A DNA stretch of 64,000 bases from Verrucomicrobiaceae bacterium UBA1938 (GTDB lineage Bacteria; Verrucomicrobiota; Verrucomicrobiia; Verrucomicrobiales; Verrucomicrobiaceae), in contig DDFC01000010.1 in NCBI GenBank assembly GCA_002336895.1, positions 1 through 64,000 of the forward strand. The letters run 5' to 3'. The notes under the pieces were generated by a model, which made no database searches, was not told where the DNA came from, and saw nothing but the letters and a program-made list of their open reading frames with translations. The position numbers were made by a program, and so were the translations under genes. This document shows, piece after piece, positions 8,359-15,564 of the stretch. The first letter of the stretch is position 1. Every line of letters begins with the position of its first letter.

Positions 8359-9669
8359 TCACTCAGCTGGTTTCTCCGATTCGAGGGTGGGCACTGCGTC
8401 GACAGCACGCCTCAGTGAAGCTAGCTCCGCATGAGTGTATCTCCCGTTTGTCTTGGTGTCTGCATGGCCCACAATTTTCATGCGCATCTCCTGTGTCACA
8501 CCGCTATTGAACATGCTGCTGTTGAACGTATGACGCAGGCTATGGAAGGAATGTGCGTGGGAAGAACGGCCGGCCTTTCCATCGATGTGCTTCCGCGTTT
8601 GACCTCGTGCTACTCCAGCAGCTTCCATTATCTGCACAAACCGACTGGATAAGCCTTTATTTCCTGACACGCTGACACGGGCGAGAGACGGGAATACCGG
8701 AGCTGTCGGATCATTGGATAGTTCGATGCTTGCAAAATAGCGAATGAGCTCCACATGCATGGGCAGCTGTATCGGTGCCTGTTGGGTTTGCTTTTTGCGC
8801 TGGGTCTTCTGTGGCTTGAAGCGTATAACTTTTTCTTCAAGGTCAATACATGATCGAGTGATCCGAGCGGCATCACCCAGGCGAAGTCCGCCAAAAGCGC
8901 CAAGCAGAATCACGCCCCTCCATTCGGCCGATGGAGCACTATCAATCAACTTGGAGATATCCCCGAAGGAAAGCGGCTCCCGATTTGTGGAATCCTCCTC
9001 CGGCAAGAACTCAAGATTCTCGCTTGGTGCTCGCTTCAAAAGCCCCTCTTTTACCGCTGCGATCAAAGCACTATGGACATCCTTCAGGTAATGGTTTGTG
9101 GTCTTTGCAGTTCGACCTTCCGCTTTTAGCTTGTCACGGAATACGCGAAGTTTGCCAATCGTAAGTGAATCCAAGGGCATGGCGGATGCTTCATCGCCTA
9201 AATGTGCCAGAATTGCCTTCATGCTTGCCTTATATCGGGCTTGGGTCGTGGGCTTTGTCGTGCCCTTTTTTTGTTCGAGCCATTCGTTGAACCAGCCAGC
9301 AATTGTTTTTTCCGCTGGCATTTGTTCCCCTGTGCTCGCTTCTACCAAGCGGCGGATGAAGTTACGGCCCAAGTCGGCTGTGAGGCGCTTTTGTGCAGCT
9401 TTGTCAGCAGCCTCGCGGACAATGGCCATGATTCGTTGTGAGCCCTCGGTTCCCGCGCCGGCTTGGCGCAGAGCATTTTGCTCGAACTCCATTGCCACCC
9501 TGAGTGCTTCTTGCTCGCTTTTCTCTTGGTCCCTGCGTGTCAGAGGAATACGAACCTTGGTTACCTGCTTGAACTGTTTCCACGTTTTTTTGCCGTTTCC
9601 ATCTCGAACCTCGATTCGGAATGCTGCGTAATAGTAATGGGAGTTTGGCCGCTTGAAAATGGTCGCCAT
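8359..9669 (-). CDS. Tyrosine recombinase / site-specific integrase
   Basis: 436 residues from ATG 9669 (MATIFKRPNSHYYYAAF); an in-frame ATG at 9690 would add seven residues. The N-terminal arm and SAM-like core-binding domain (about 115-215) precede a catalytic domain with GAFGGLRLGDAARIT (first catalytic Arg), HSLRHTF (H-x-x-R), IVGHADTKTNGRYTH (second His and nucleophilic Tyr). All five residues are present, so it should be active. It integrates and excises the mobile island; the target is probably the tRNA gene whose 3' part lies 100 bases upstream at 9770-9804, the usual arrangement. The gene reads away from the attachment site into the island. The family is certain; the match between this enzyme and that site is inference from position. 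Confidence 0.92.
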   Translation of the reverse strand: MATIFKRPNSHYYYAAFRIEVRDGNGKKTWKQFKQVTKVRIPLTRRDQEKSEQEALRVAMEFEQNALRQAGAGTEGSQRIMAIVREAADKAAQKRLTADLGRNFIRRLVEASTGEQMPAEKTIAGWFNEWLEQKKGTTKPTTQARYKASMKAILAHLGDEASAMPLDSLTIGKLRVFRDKLKAEGRTAKTTNHYLKDVHSALIAAVKEGLLKRAPSENLEFLPEEDSTNREPLSFGDISKLIDSAPSAEWRGVILLGAFGGLRLGDAARITRSCIDLEEKVIRFKPQKTQRKKQTQQAPIQLPMHVELIRYFASIELSNDPTAPVFPSLARVSVSGNKGLSSRFVQIMEAAGVARGQTRKHIDGKAGRSSHAHSFHSLRHTFNSSMFNSGVTQEMRMKIVGHADTKTNGRYTHAELASLRRAVDAVPTLESEKPAE

Positions 9670-9769
9670 GTGAGAACATAGTGGGAACAATCCGGGATGT
9701 TCAAGGAGGTTTTGGCAAATGTTTTTCCTGGGCGAATGTTTGTAAACCGTTGATAGGTCGATGGTTATA

Positions 9770-9804
9770 TCGAATCGAGGGTTCGATCCCCTCCCTGCGC
9801 ACCA
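9770..9804 (+). other. tRNA 3' fragment, putative att site
   Basis: A perfect T arm (GAGGG 9777-9781, loop TTCGATC, CCCTC 9789-9793) is followed by a seven-base acceptor strand CCTGCGC (9794-9800), discriminator A and encoded CCA (9802-9804). The expected 5' partner GCGCAGG is absent from the 100 bases upstream and no D or anticodon arm can be folded, so only the 3' end exists. Such a fragment is the copy of the attachment core left at the far end of an element inserted in a tRNA gene; the intact tRNA should lie beyond the left edge of the window. The amino acid cannot be read. Confidence 0.75.
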
Positions 9805-9821
9805 CTTTCAGTGAAAGTGGT
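9801..9821. terminator. Inverted repeat after the tRNA fragment
   Basis: ACCACTTTCA and TGAAAGTGGT are perfect inverted arms around a single G, realistically an eight-pair stem with a five-base loop. It lies directly after the tRNA 3' end and 17 bases beyond the ygfZ stop. It could end transcription of the original tRNA or of ygfZ, but lacks a T-run on either strand. Confidence 0.35.
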
Positions 9822-9837
9822 GATTTGTGGCGGAAGC

Positions 9838-10722
9838 TCAGCTTCCCAAAAGCAGCGGCCCTGTGCTGCAGCCGACGTGCAGACTATCTTTGGGCGTGCC
9901 CTGGCGGATCATGGCCAGACCCACTTTATGACCAGAGACGGGGTGCCGGGTGGTGCTGGTGATGGTGCCCACGGCTTTGTCCAGCCAGAGCTCGTCTCCG
10001 GCTTTCACTTCGGCGGTGGATTCGAAGGAGAGCAACTGGCGGGGCATTTTGCCGGTGGTCTTGATGCGGGAGAGCACCTCCTGGCCGATGTAGCAGCCTT
10101 TGGCAAAGTCCATGGCCGTGCTTTCCAGGCCGGCCTCAGGCGGGAAGGTTTCCCCATTCAGCTCGTGCGGCCAGCGCGGGATGTGCTGCAGGATGCGCCA
10201 GGATTCGAGATCGGCGGCGGTCAGAATGGGGAGGGCGCCAAAGTCGGGTGCGGCGGCGGCAGGCAGCCAGAGGTCCAGGCCGGGTGTGCCGTAGCGTGTG
10301 GAGCGCAGGGCGTGAGCAGGGGCGGCTTGTTCGAGAAAAAGGCTTTCATTCCGGGCAGGAGCGCCTGCGGCACTCCAGACATGCCAGAGCTGCCAGTCCT
10401 CGGTCACGTCGGTCAGCTCCACATCATCGGCCACGATGTAGCGCTCCAGGCGCATGCTCAGGGGCTCGCGGAGATCGGGCTCGGCATCCAGCAGCAGGGA
10501 TTCGTCCAGAGCGTGGATGTGGATGTCTGCGGCGATGCGGCCTTTGGCATCCGTCACGCAGGCGTAGAGGGTGGCGTCGGTTTTGGCGCGGCGCACATCA
10601 TTGGTCACCTGGCCGTTCAGGTAGCGCGTGCGGTCGGCTCCGGTGAGGCGGAGCTTGGCATGGGAGGAAAGATTCACGGCGGCTCCGTGGGCGATGATCT
10701 GCTGGTACAACTCAGGGGTCAT
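9838..10722 (-). CDS. ygfZ: Folate-binding protein YgfZ (GcvT-like)
   Basis: 294 residues, normal for the family. The signature KGCYIGQEV is present (about residues 209-217) with the catalytic-type cysteine of YgfZ, followed by RIKTTGKMPRQL, in an aminomethyltransferase-like fold. YgfZ binds folate in the cytoplasm and supports assembly or repair of iron-sulfur clusters, including those of tRNA-modifying enzymes. It is the first core gene right of the island boundary and diverges from the channel gene at 10824. Its composition is GC-rich like the rest of the chromosome, in contrast to the island. Confidence 0.88.
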   Translation of the reverse strand: MTPELYQQIIAHGAAVNLSSHAKLRLTGADRTRYLNGQVTNDVRRAKTDATLYACVTDAKGRIAADIHIHALDESLLLDAEPDLREPLSMRLERYIVADDVELTDVTEDWQLWHVWSAAGAPARNESLFLEQAAPAHALRSTRYGTPGLDLWLPAAAAPDFGALPILTAADLESWRILQHIPRWPHELNGETFPPEAGLESTAMDFAKGCYIGQEVLSRIKTTGKMPRQLLSFESTAEVKAGDELWLDKAVGTITSTTRHPVSGHKVGLAMIRQGTPKDSLHVGCSTGPLLLGS

Positions 10723-10823
10723 GCCTCATGAATGGGCAGACGCCGCGCTGCCGCAAGCTGGCAAAGCGGGCGGGGGATCGTATTGACGGGGGCGGAGGGC
10801 GCGGCAGTGTGGCGGCACTTCTT

Positions 10824-11915
10824 ATGCGCATCTGGCTTTTGCTTTTCTCGGCTTTGTCACTGATCAGCTTTGTGCCTGAGGCCGCAGCACAGGGGGCATC
10901 TGCGGGAGGGAAGATCAAGATCGTGACCCGAAATCTGGAGCCGTTCTCTTTTGAGAAAGACGGCCGTCGTGCGGGCTATGCGGCAGAGCTGTGGGCGCAG
11001 CTGGCGCGGGAAATGAAGCTGGACTTCGAGGTGCAGGTGGTGGGCAGCGCGCAGGAGATCATTGATGCCCTGCAAAACAAGACGGCGGATGTGGGCGTGG
11101 GTGCCATCAGCGTGACATCGAAGCGCGAGGAGGTCATCGATTTCTCACAGCCTTTCTATGAGTCGGGGCTGCAGGTGCTGGTTTCCGCCGCGAGCGGCAG
11201 CTTTGCGGACAACCTTTTCGCCATCGTCAAAAACCTCTTCAATCTGGAGCTCATAGGTGCCTTTCTGCTGCTGATGGCGGCCATGTTTCTCATCTCCCAT
11301 CTCGTGTGGAAGTTTGAGCACAGGATCAACAGCGACATGTGGCCCAAGGAGTACAAGTCCGGTATCTGGGAGTCGTTTTGGTGGACGATCAGTACGCTGC
11401 TGGTGGGCGGTGCGGACAACAAGGGGCCGGTGGGTGTGGGCGGGCGCATCGTGGCCATCGTGTGGATGCTTTCGGCCACAGTGCTGGTGTCCTTGCTCAC
11501 AGCGTCCTTCACCACCACGCTGACGATCAACACGCTCAAGGGAGACATCAACGGCCCCGCAGACCTGCCGGGGCGCAAGGTGGCCACGGTGAAGGGGAGC
11601 ACGGCTGAAAACTGGCTCAACATCAAAGGTGCCAAGGTGGTGCCGCTGGCGGATGCTGTGGCATGCATCGAGGCGCTGAAGAAAGAAGAGGTGAATGCCG
11701 TGGTGTATGACGCGCCAGTGCTGAAATACGAGGCGGGCAAGCTGCACGATGACAAGCTGCAGATGGTGGGGCAGGTCTTTGAGCGGCAGAACTACGCCTT
11801 TGCCCTCCAGCAGGACAGCCCGCTGCGCGAGCGGCTGAATCAGGCGCTGCTGAAGCTGACCGAACAGGGCGTGGGTGCTGAACTGAGGCAGAAATTCTTT
11901 GGCGAGGAGCCGTAA
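10824..11915 (+). CDS. Ionotropic-glutamate-receptor-like ion channel
   Basis: 363 residues from ATG 10824, chosen because a signal peptide (MRIWLLLFSALSLISFVPEA) begins there; an in-frame start at 10728 would hide it. The chain is a bacterial family 3 solute-binding domain (IVTRNLEPFSFEKDGR, VGAISVTSKREEVIDFSQPF) interrupted by a pore module: TM1 around LELIGAFLLLMAAMFLISH, a pore loop GIWESFWWTISTLLVGGADN, TM2 around IVAIVWMLSATVLVSLLTA, then the second lobe of the binding domain. This is the GluR0 layout: ligand binding outside the inner membrane gates a tetrameric channel. The filter reads TLLVGGADN rather than the TVGYG of potassium channels, so ion selectivity is uncertain. The ligand is probably an amino acid but cannot be read from sequence. 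Confidence 0.85.
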   Translation: MRIWLLLFSALSLISFVPEAAAQGASAGGKIKIVTRNLEPFSFEKDGRRAGYAAELWAQLAREMKLDFEVQVVGSAQEIIDALQNKTADVGVGAISVTSKREEVIDFSQPFYESGLQVLVSAASGSFADNLFAIVKNLFNLELIGAFLLLMAAMFLISHLVWKFEHRINSDMWPKEYKSGIWESFWWTISTLLVGGADNKGPVGVGGRIVAIVWMLSATVLVSLLTASFTTTLTINTLKGDINGPADLPGRKVATVKGSTAENWLNIKGAKVVPLADAVACIEALKKEEVNAVVYDAPVLKYEAGKLHDDKLQMVGQVFERQNYAFALQQDSPLRERLNQALLKLTEQGVGAELRQKFFGEEP

Positions 11916-11944
11916 TCCACAGTCTGCTGCCCGATACCGCCCCC

Positions 11945-12661
11945 ATGTCCGCTTCATCTGTTTCCACTCCCGGCATCTTTGCCACCATCGGCACGGTGTT
12001 TCGACAAAACCGCATGCCCTGCCTCGTGCTGAATGCCGTGGCCGTGGCGCTGGTGGTCAGCTACTATCAGGTGCCGGCACTGGCGGGTTTCTGGGAGTCT
12101 CTGGGGGCCTTCAAGACACGCTGGTCGTTTGGTTTTTCGTGTGCCTCCACCATGTTTGCAGCAGCGCTCATGCCCACGGCCATCCAGCTGATCATGGGCA
12201 CGCTGCCACGCGAGGGCAGCGGAAAGAGGCTGCTGCTGCTCGCGCTCTTCTGGGGCTATCGCGGCATGGAGATCGATCTCTTCTACCATTTTCAAACCTG
12301 GCTCTTTGGCGGCGGGCATGATGCCGCCACCCTGCTCAAGAAGGTGCTGGTGGACCAGTTTGTGATGAGCCCGGTGTGGTTTGTGCCCACCTACATCATC
12401 GCGCTGCGCTGGGTGGATCTGGGCGGCTCATGGGCACGCACCCGGCCGACGCTGGACCGTGAATTCTGGACCCGCACCTGCCCCACGGTGCTGATCACCA
12501 ACTGGCTGGTGTGGATTCCCGCGCTGGCGCTGGTTTACAGCCTGCCGCCTGCACTGCAGTTTCCGTTGTTTTCCGTCGTGATGTGCTTCTTCACCCTCAT
12601 CGTCACGGTGATGACGCGGGGAAGAAAAAATGATGGTGGCGGGGCAAACGCAGCATCATGA
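11945..12661 (+). CDS. Mpv17/PMP22-like integral membrane protein
   Basis: 238 residues with about four hydrophobic segments. The segment KKVLVDQFVMSPVWFVPTYI (about 137-156) resembles the conserved K-x-x-x-D-Q-x-x-x-x-P stretch of Mpv17/PMP22 proteins, and the last third keeps the order tryptophan-rich helix, N-W-x-x-W-I-P and a final membrane helix. Mpv17 proteins are mainly known from mitochondrial and peroxisomal membranes, where channel activity has been proposed; bacterial members are uncharacterised. It follows the channel gene by 29 bases on the same strand and may be co-transcribed. The family call rests on a few motifs, so an unrelated membrane protein is possible. Confidence 0.5.
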   Translation: MSASSVSTPGIFATIGTVFRQNRMPCLVLNAVAVALVVSYYQVPALAGFWESLGAFKTRWSFGFSCASTMFAAALMPTAIQLIMGTLPREGSGKRLLLLALFWGYRGMEIDLFYHFQTWLFGGGHDAATLLKKVLVDQFVMSPVWFVPTYIIALRWVDLGGSWARTRPTLDREFWTRTCPTVLITNWLVWIPALALVYSLPPALQFPLFSVVMCFFTLIVTVMTRGRKNDGGGANAAS

Positions 12662-12809
12662 AGTACGAGCCTGTCGTGTGAGCTCCGTGGCTGGCAGGGA
12701 TTTGGCACAGGTTTCCGGCGTGCCAGACTATGGAATGATCGACGGCCGATTGATGCGGACGACGAGGCAAGTCTCAGCCTTCAGATGGCTATTCAGTGCT
12801 GGCGGGAAT

Positions 12810-13730
12810 TCAAAGTGGCGAGGGAGATGTGCCTTTGGGGCTGAAAGTGATGATGAAGTGTTCGGGGAAGACTTCGAAACCATAGTCGAGATGGGCTTCC
12901 AGGATGAGGAGCCTGAGGCTGCGGAAGGTTTCAAAAGAGTCGGGATAAACGTCCAGGCTGGCATAGCCGCCCCAGCGCTGAAAGCTGGCCAGGATGCGGC
13001 GGATGGTGGCGATGTCGGTTATGGGGATGCCTTCGGATTTTTTGGGGATGGCTTCGTAGGCCTCGTCATTTTTTGGGATGCGTGTGATCCCCGGAAACTT
13101 GTCTCCGGCGGCATCTTGCAGCGGGTAGAGTGCACCGTATTTGAGCAGGATGTGGAAGGGTGGCTTGCTGCTGGCGCGTTCCTTGGGAAACCGGACGTGC
13201 TCCACGCGCTTCTCGTCTTCGGCGGCGGTTTGGCTGCGGATGCTGTCGATCTCCCCTGCCAGGTCACGGCCTTTTTCATCGGCGGCTTGTTTGCGGGCCT
13301 TTGCGTCGGCGATCTTTTGTTCAAGGGCACGCACTTCCGAGCGGAGCTCGGTGAGGTCACCGACGCGTTCTTTGGGCAGGGATGTGTCTGAGTTGGTGTC
13401 TGCGGGCTGCAGCTTGCGCATGCGGTCAAGAGCTGCCTGCAGTTCGTTGCGCTCCTGGATGAGCGCCTGCAGCGGGCTCTGTCCCGCGGCCTGGTTTTCA
13501 GAGCTGAGTTTCAGGAGACCTGCCAGTTCGTTTTGGGCAGCCAGGAGCTTCTCGGCGAGGAGTTTGCCCTGAGCTGTCGCAAGGCTGGAAGGGGCGGCTG
13601 GCGCAGGGGTGCGCTGCTGCGTGAGGAGGGATAGGAGGCAGGAGATCAGGATGATGCCGCCAAAGACATTGCAAAGAGTGTCCAGCAGGAGATCGAGACT
13701 CTCATCCTTGTTTGTTCGGAGTTTTCTCAT
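12810..13730 (-). CDS. ExbD-like membrane protein with coiled coil (second B subunit)
   Basis: 306 residues. A single N-terminal membrane helix carries LDLLLDTLCNVFGGIILIS (about 12-30); the aspartate before the hydrophobic run is placed like the ion-binding Asp of ExbD/TolR/MotB. A long charged coiled coil follows (about 50-190), then a globular C-terminal domain of about 110 residues with no recognisable OmpA or TolR signature. In ExbB/ExbD-type units the B subunits sit inside an A pentamer and transmit force to the periplasm. Its start overlaps the stop of the preceding gene by four bases (ATGA), so the two are translationally coupled. It is the last gene of the seven-gene operon. Confidence 0.65.
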   Translation of the reverse strand: MRKLRTNKDESLDLLLDTLCNVFGGIILISCLLSLLTQQRTPAPAAPSSLATAQGKLLAEKLLAAQNELAGLLKLSSENQAAGQSPLQALIQERNELQAALDRMRKLQPADTNSDTSLPKERVGDLTELRSEVRALEQKIADAKARKQAADEKGRDLAGEIDSIRSQTAAEDEKRVEHVRFPKERASSKPPFHILLKYGALYPLQDAAGDKFPGITRIPKNDEAYEAIPKKSEGIPITDIATIRRILASFQRWGGYASLDVYPDSFETFRSLRLLILEAHLDYGFEVFPEHFIITFSPKGTSPSPL

Positions 13731-14596
13731 GGCGGCGGGGCTTTGGGCTTCGGCTTGGTCCGATGTCCTGCAGGCTGAATCTGAATGTGCTCGGGTATGA
13801 GATCGTAGCCGATTTCGTACCCTGCGCCTCGGGTGCGGCGGGTGACTTCTTCAAACTGCAGCACGGCAGAGGGCTTGAAGTAGAGGACAATGTAGTGTCC
13901 AGCGGGAGTGTAGACGGACTGGAGAGCCTGCATGAGCCCGCCGAGGGAGTCAGCATCGCGTGCATCGGTGCCGTCAAAAGCCTGAATATGAAAGCCGGAG
14001 CTGGCAATGGTGACGAGCACAGGGTCTTTGTTGGTGGTGCTCTTTTCCGGGATGAGACGGATCACATTCTGCTGGTCGAAGCTTTCCTGGAGCTGGCTCT
14101 GAGCTTTTTTGACCTCGCTTTCCAGCGAGGCGACCTTGGACTCGGCATCTGCGGCCTCTTTGGTGGTGTCTGGCAGGAGTCTTTTGAGAGAATCAATGAG
14201 GGCGAGCAGCTTCTGCTTTTCGATGCGGACCTCGCGATCCACCGGGTTCTCATCCTTGGGCATCTCGGGGGAGCTGGCGCTGGGGGAGAGGCGGTCGATG
14301 GCGTTCTTGAGCTCGACGATCATCCGGAGCACGGTTTCCTCGGTCTCGTTCGGCGCGGGCGTGACGGCGGCGGTCTTGTCTTTGAGTTTGGTGATCTTCT
14401 CGAGGGTTGTCTTGAGCGTGGCGGCCAGAGTGGCATTGGGATCTGCCGTGATGCTGGCACCGCCGATGACTTCATCTAGATTCAGCGCAAGGAAGATGGT
14501 GATAATGATGAGAAAACCGGTGGTGCCGGTGATGACGTCCTGAAACGCGAAGAAGCTGACGGCGCTGCCATGGGATCTGTTGAAGCGGCCTCTCAT
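13727..14596 (-). CDS. ExbD-like membrane protein (first B subunit)
   Basis: 289 residues. An N-terminal membrane helix around FFAFQDVITGTTGFLIIITIF (about 15-35) has a single Asp at its start in the position of the proton-binding residue of ExbD/TolR. Then come an alanine-rich region, a coiled coil (about 120-190) and a compact C-terminal domain of about 100 residues similar in layout to that of the next gene (both end with a segment of the form YEIGYDLIPEHIQI or YGFEVFPEHFIITF). This suggests that the two B subunits are paralogues that form a heterodimer. It lies 20 bases after the ExbB-like gene and overlaps the following gene by four bases. Confidence 0.65.
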   Translation of the reverse strand: MRGRFNRSHGSAVSFFAFQDVITGTTGFLIIITIFLALNLDEVIGGASITADPNATLAATLKTTLEKITKLKDKTAAVTPAPNETEETVLRMIVELKNAIDRLSPSASSPEMPKDENPVDREVRIEKQKLLALIDSLKRLLPDTTKEAADAESKVASLESEVKKAQSQLQESFDQQNVIRLIPEKSTTNKDPVLVTIASSGFHIQAFDGTDARDADSLGGLMQALQSVYTPAGHYIVLYFKPSAVLQFEEVTRRTRGAGYEIGYDLIPEHIQIQPAGHRTKPKPKAPPP

Positions 14597-14616
14597 GCTG
14601 TGGCGGTGGTGATGCG

Positions 14617-15522
14617 TCAGTCTTCCTGCAGGCGGAGCTTTCCAGCCACCTGGCGGCTGCAGATGTCATTGCAGTTGTCGAGAAACTCGGACTCCATGGC
14701 CTGAAGAAAGCTGACGATGAGCTGGAGTGCAAAAGCGCAGACGAGGGCCACGAGCGTGGTCTCAAAAGCCGTGGCCAGTCCGCCGGTGACGGTCTTGAGA
14801 GAAGCTCGGATGGCGATGAGGTCGCCACCTGCAGTGAGGGTGTCAGTAAAAGCGCCGATGGCCTGGCTGAGGCCCTGCACTGTACCGATGAAGCCGAGGA
14901 CGGGAATGCCCCACATGAAGCCCTGGATGATGCCGTAGCTGGCCGCCACCTGTGCCTCGTCATTCTCCGACTGCACCTTGAGGATGGCTGCCACGTCGGC
15001 GGTGTGGCCGATGTTGTGCAGGTTGGCCAGTGCGAGGTCGATGCGATTGAAGAGGACAAAGTGGTGGGGATTGTCCACCAGATGACACATGCGTTCACGC
15101 ACCTCCCGAGCGGTGGCGGATGTGAGTACAAATTCGGGTTCCAGCGGCATGATGGTGAGACCAAAGGAGCGCTGCTGGAAGAGGAGCTTGCGCCATTTGA
15201 TGAAGAGCAGCGCCAGCGCCCAGAAGAAGAGCAGCATGGTGGGGTAGGGGCAGGGGCCGCGCTCGAGAAACATGGCTGCAAACCAGCGCGTGTGCGGCCA
15301 CTTCTGCTGCAAGAGGATGATGACGGTGTAGAACGCCGCAGTGAGCAGCAGCGCCAGGATGAAGGATGGCACCTTGCCAGGTGTGGTGAAGCGCCCGCCG
15401 TGGAAGCCAAACCTGCGTTCAACATCCGAACGCGACCAGTCGAGCGTCTTGCGCGGATCCTGGTAGGGGTTTCCCGCCGGCAGGGTGGCGGTGCTGGCGG
15501 ATGAGTCCTGCTGCATGCTCAT
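14617..15522 (-). CDS. MotA/TolQ/ExbB-type proton channel protein
   Basis: 301 residues. A first membrane helix (about 53-71) and a second near 90-110 lead to the conserved A-subunit core: GIPVLGFIGTVQGLSQAIGAF and the segment GGLATAFETTLVALVCAFALQ, which match the MotA/TolQ/ExbB signature (G-x-x-G-T-V-x-G and the threonine-rich pore helix). Such proteins form pentamers around two B subunits in the inner membrane and use ion flow to do mechanical work. It precedes two ExbD-like genes, giving a complete A plus B motor set. No tonB, pal or ompA-like gene is next to it, so the motor probably serves the large membrane proteins of its own operon. Confidence 0.85.
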   Translation of the reverse strand: MSMQQDSSASTATLPAGNPYQDPRKTLDWSRSDVERRFGFHGGRFTTPGKVPSFILALLLTAAFYTVIILLQQKWPHTRWFAAMFLERGPCPYPTMLLFFWALALLFIKWRKLLFQQRSFGLTIMPLEPEFVLTSATAREVRERMCHLVDNPHHFVLFNRIDLALANLHNIGHTADVAAILKVQSENDEAQVAASYGIIQGFMWGIPVLGFIGTVQGLSQAIGAFTDTLTAGGDLIAIRASLKTVTGGLATAFETTLVALVCAFALQLIVSFLQAMESEFLDNCNDICSRQVAGKLRLQED

Positions 15523-15564
15523 GAGGGTGTCAGTGGGCTGGTGGTGGCGGGTATGAAAACACCA

